Of a stretch of 6,988 bases of DNA, positions 4,697 to 6,988 are shown piece after piece. The stretch's first letter is position 1. The number at the start of each line of letters is the position of its first letter. Source of the stretch: Acidobacteriota bacterium (lineage in GTDB: Bacteria; Acidobacteriota; UBA6911; RPQK01; JADFOI01). The stretch spans positions 1 through 6,988 of the forward strand of contig JAPYTY010000107.1 in NCBI GenBank assembly GCA_029942065.1. The letters are read 5' to 3'. The notes beneath the pieces are model-generated. The model was not told the DNA's origin. It did not search any database and saw only the letters and a list, made by a program, of their open reading frames with translations. The translations under genes were made by a program, and so were the position numbers.

Positions 4697-5706
4697 CCGG
4701 TTACATCATACTCTTCCCGATATTCCGGGGCCACGAAGATATAGGTTTGCTCCTGGAGTTCATCCATGAACTCTCTCAGCTCCGGCGCTGCCTTGATCTG
4801 GTAAAGTTCCTGTGAAATTTCCGCTCTCACCTGCTCCAGAGGCCTCTGGTAAGGCACCTTCTTGCTGGCGACCTTGAGGATCTGCAATCCATACTCGGTT
4901 TCGATAATCCCGCTGACTTCACCCATTTCCATCTGAAAAACAACCTCTTCAATAGGCGCGGCCATGGAACCCTGCTTGAAGGTCCCGATATTTCCTCCCC
5001 TGGAAGCACTGGGACCTTCCGAATACTCTCTGGCCAGATCCTCGAAGGAACCCGAAGTGCGGTGTTTTCCTAGAACCTCTTCGGCTATACCGCGAAGCGC
5101 GGAGATTTCCTTTCCTTCTTTCAAGAAGAGAATCTCCTGCAGATCCACCTCAGCTTTTTCGGTAAATCGATCGATGTGCTCATCGTAATACGCCTGAATC
5201 TCAGAGGTAAGGAGAGTGATTCTGGAATACACGAACTGACCAATCAAAGCATCGATGATCATGCGTTCCTTCAAGGTCTGCGAATACTGCGCCAGAGAGG
5301 ATCCTTGTTGACGAAGATATTGATCCAGAACTTCCATATCGGGAATGCCCGACGCCTTCCGCATCTCCTCCAGAGTGGTCGCCACCTGAACCTCGATATC
5401 CGCTGTCATTCCGAATTCCTCGGCCCTTTGAACCATCATCTTGTTGCGGATCATGGTTTGCAATACACCACGCCTCTGCTCTTGAAACTCCTGCTCCAGG
5501 GCCTGCGAATCAGGATTTCCCTGCTGAAGACTGGCTCTCAGCTGTTGGAGTTCCTGGTTCAGGTCAGTCATGGTGATGATTTCTTCGTTTACCCTGGCGA
5601 CAATCTCATCCAGAAGAACGACCTCCTGTGCACCAAGACTTCCTGTCCATTGCACCACAACCACCACCAGAGCCAGCAGGCTTATTGATTTACCAGGAAT
5701 ATTCAC
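4690..5706 (-). CDS. SurA-like periplasmic chaperone with degenerate parvulin domain
   Basis: This 338-aa protein is probably exported and probably escorts outer-membrane or secreted proteins through the periplasm. A short basic start plus the hydrophobic run LLALVVVVV form a Sec signal, with likely cleavage after SLGA (residue 26). A SurA_N-like helical domain covers about 28-165 (DEIVARVNEEIITMTDLNQEL), and one parvulin domain about 185-280 (FEDLAREYSEGP, GGNIGTFKQGSM, EYGLQILKV). The two histidines usual in parvulins are absent: the first strand reads QEILF and the last GLQILKV. A chaperone role is therefore likelier than proline isomerization. The GTG start at 5706 is chosen because it begins the signal peptide and follows GGGGAGAAGG. 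A longer open frame upstream would bury the signal. The gene overlaps its upstream neighbour by 17 nt. Confidence 0.88.
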   Translation of the reverse strand: MNIPGKSISLLALVVVVVQWTGSLGAQEVVLLDEIVARVNEEIITMTDLNQELQQLRASLQQGNPDSQALEQEFQEQRRGVLQTMIRNKMMVQRAEEFGMTADIEVQVATTLEEMRKASGIPDMEVLDQYLRQQGSSLAQYSQTLKERMIIDALIGQFVYSRITLLTSEIQAYYDEHIDRFTEKAEVDLQEILFLKEGKEISALRGIAEEVLGKHRTSGSFEDLAREYSEGPSASRGGNIGTFKQGSMAAPIEEVVFQMEMGEVSGIIETEYGLQILKVASKKVPYQRPLEQVRAEISQELYQIKAAPELREFMDELQEQTYIFVAPEYREEYDVTGL

Positions 5707-6640
5707 TACCTTCTCCCCACTCAAGCTGTAAGTTCTCATCATGGACCTCGACGGATGCTGTCCGCAAGAGTTGCTCCACGTACTGATCGAGGGCAACGCG
5801 CTCTTTGTTAGTCACCATTTTTTCGAAGATTATATCCTGAACTTCATGAAATTTCTGGGCGTGACGCGGCACCCACTCTTCCATCATGAAGATATGATAA
5901 CCCTCGGTTGATCGGAAGACTGAACTGATTTCCCCAGGTTTAAGTTTGAAGATCGTTTTCTCGAACTCTTCAGGAAGCTGTCCGCGCTCGAAGGTTCCCA
6001 GGTCTCCTCCGATTTCGGCCGTTAGCCCCTTGGAAAATTTTTCCGCCAGGTCTTTAAAGGTTCTCACATCCCCCAGATGCAACTGACTGTGAATTTTTTC
6101 CGCCCGGTTCTGATCGTCAAGCAACAACTCCAGCACATGGGCCTGATCATTGATGATGTATTTCCCTTCGCGAGATTGGTAATAACTGAACATTTCCTGA
6201 TTACCTACCTTGATCTGGTCCCCAATCTCCTGTTTGATGAACTTCTGAATTCTCAAAAGCGTTCGAACTCGCTCACGTAAGCCCGGGGTTGGTTCCTGTC
6301 CCTCGGAAAGCCAGCCATCGAGTCGCCGCTGGACTTCCTGCTCGATCACACTGACTCCTTTTTTCTCCGCTTCCTGAAGCAACAGCTGTTCGGTCACGAA
6401 CTCTCGAAAGAAAACATTTCTGCTGGATTCGAAGGAATCGCTGTCCTGCTCATTCGGACTCAGGGAGAGAAAGTCTTCGAATTGCTCCTGCCAGATGGGC
6501 CGTCCATTGATCACTGCCAGGGGGGAGGAGGTTTGCTCGAGGGGTTGGATGGCTTCCTCCTGGGTACAGCCTCCCACACCCAGCGCCAGTGATCCGAAGA
6601 TGATAAAGTGCCGAACTCTCATAAACTTGGAGTCGCTCAT
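5690..6640 (-). CDS. Parvulin-type peptidyl-prolyl isomerase lipoprotein (PpiC/PrsA/SurA-like)
   Basis: This 316-aa protein is probably an envelope folding factor anchored by lipid. The N-terminus has basic residues, a hydrophobic stretch (HFIIFGSLALGVGG) and a lipobox ending at Cys25, followed by a Gln/Glu-rich linker. A SurA_N-like strand and helical region starts at LAVINGRPIWQEQFEDF (41-57). One parvulin domain lies at about 163-256, with QAHVLELLL (His168), the GGDLGTFERGQLPEEF core and GYHIF (His249). Both conserved parvulin histidines are present, so isomerase activity is plausible. The ATG at 6640 overlaps the mfd stop as ATGA, favouring coupled translation. An in-frame ATG at 6622 would give a more compact signal peptide but has no ribosome binding site. 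The operon neighbour is a second, SurA-like parvulin. Confidence 0.88.
   Translation of the reverse strand: MSDSKFMRVRHFIIFGSLALGVGGCTQEEAIQPLEQTSSPLAVINGRPIWQEQFEDFLSLSPNEQDSDSFESSRNVFFREFVTEQLLLQEAEKKGVSVIEQEVQRRLDGWLSEGQEPTPGLRERVRTLLRIQKFIKQEIGDQIKVGNQEMFSYYQSREGKYIINDQAHVLELLLDDQNRAEKIHSQLHLGDVRTFKDLAEKFSKGLTAEIGGDLGTFERGQLPEEFEKTIFKLKPGEISSVFRSTEGYHIFMMEEWVPRHAQKFHEVQDIIFEKMVTNKERVALDQYVEQLLRTASVEVHDENLQLEWGEGSEYSW
5713..5718 (-). promoter_or_regulatory. Ribosome binding site deciding the GTG start at 5706
   Basis: GGGGAG on the minus strand ends 6 nt before GTG (5706-5704). It lies inside the end of the upstream parvulin gene. It supports the 338-aa reading with a proper signal peptide over the open frame extending to 5796. 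Confidence 0.7.
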
Positions 6641-6988
6641 TCTAGCACAGCAATCTTGTCCAGGAGTGCATGGACTTCTTCCACCAGTTCACGGGAATCT
6701 TCCGAGTTGAGTTCTGCGGCCATGATTCCTTCCGGAGTCAGGGAGAGGTGTTTGTCCCTGTGCACCAGATCAATAATATGCTGGCGTGAAACGGGGGTAT
6801 CTTCGCGAAACTTCAAAAAAAGTCGGGCTCCCTTTTTTTCCAAAGACAGAATACTCAACTCCTGAGTGCGCAGGCGCAGCCTGGCGTACTCAAGTAAATT
6901 GGCCACGGAACCTGGAAATCTTCCAAAACGGTCGACGATCTCCTCCTTGAGACCGTCCAGCCCAGGCTGGCGTGTGATGGAGGAAACT
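6637..6988 (-). CDS. mfd: Transcription-repair coupling factor Mfd, C-terminal part (runs off the window)
   Basis: The last 116 residues of Mfd, the ATP-dependent translocase that removes stalled RNA polymerase at DNA lesions and recruits UvrA, are encoded here. The gene enters from the right edge, so its start and helicase core are missing. The reading frame stays open to position 6988. The stretch LKEEIVDRFGRFPGSVANLLEYARLRL, followed by LFLKFREDTP and LSLTPEG, is the characteristic C-terminal domain that in E. coli masks the UvrA-binding module. The pattern of a DRFG-plus-proline loop, a LLExARLRL helix, then beta strands is distinctive. The stop overlaps the next gene's start by 4 nt, so mfd heads the operon with the two parvulin genes or is an internal member of it. 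Confidence 0.85.
   Translation of the reverse strand, partial: VSSITRQPGLDGLKEEIVDRFGRFPGSVANLLEYARLRLRTQELSILSLEKKGARLFLKFREDTPVSRQHIIDLVHRDKHLSLTPEGIMAAELNSEDSRELVEEVHALLDKIAVLE

Noticed and set aside
5176..5688. A 170-codon plus-strand open frame
   Set aside because: It is antisense to the SurA-like gene, which has a signal peptide, ribosome binding site and domain homology. No independent support exists.

Overview
The window looks like chromosomal DNA of a Gram-negative-type bacterium. An outer-membrane biogenesis gene pair (a parvulin lipoprotein and a SurA-like protein with a signal peptide) follows mfd, and a tatA-tatC pair and a two-subunit molybdenum hydroxylase lie nearby. From memory, mfd followed by PpiC/SurA-type genes, a TatC with a long acidic proline-rich N-terminus, and heptad-repeat clutter between genes all fit Acidobacteriota. 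This assignment is an inference; no marker gene in the window proves it.

Layout. Positions 1-241 hold no gene. They are a mosaic of short repeats: a TCCGGAAGG-hairpin element, a small perfect hairpin, and two copies of a TCTYTGTG octamer element. Positions 242-3137 (minus strand) encode a xanthine dehydrogenase-family enzyme as small [2Fe-2S] subunit followed by large molybdopterin subunit, with no FAD subunit in the window. Divergently, 3246-4457 (plus strand) encode TatA and TatC. The 108 bp between the two units contains a promoter-like site for each direction. Positions 4458-4689 are a second repeat-rich intergenic stretch with two forward heptad tracts, one inverted heptad tract, a second copy of the TCCGGAAGG hairpin element, and an intrinsic terminator for the minus-strand genes. 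Positions 4690-6988 (minus strand) form a compact operon in the order mfd (3' end only), parvulin lipoprotein, SurA-like protein, with 4-nt and 17-nt overlaps, ending at that terminator.

How the genes work together. TatA and TatC form a minimal translocase for folded proteins. The Mo-hydroxylase beside it shows no twin-arginine signal on either subunit and is probably cytoplasmic, so the proximity need not be functional. The two parvulin-domain proteins are probably envelope chaperones acting on proteins delivered by Sec. One keeps both of the family's conserved histidines and the other has lost both, which suggests a division of labour. I found no clear undescribed system. The best leads are the structured dispersed repeats, the Mo-hydroxylase with an atypical active-site motif and no flavin subunit, the TatC extension with an alternative start, and the asymmetric parvulin pair.
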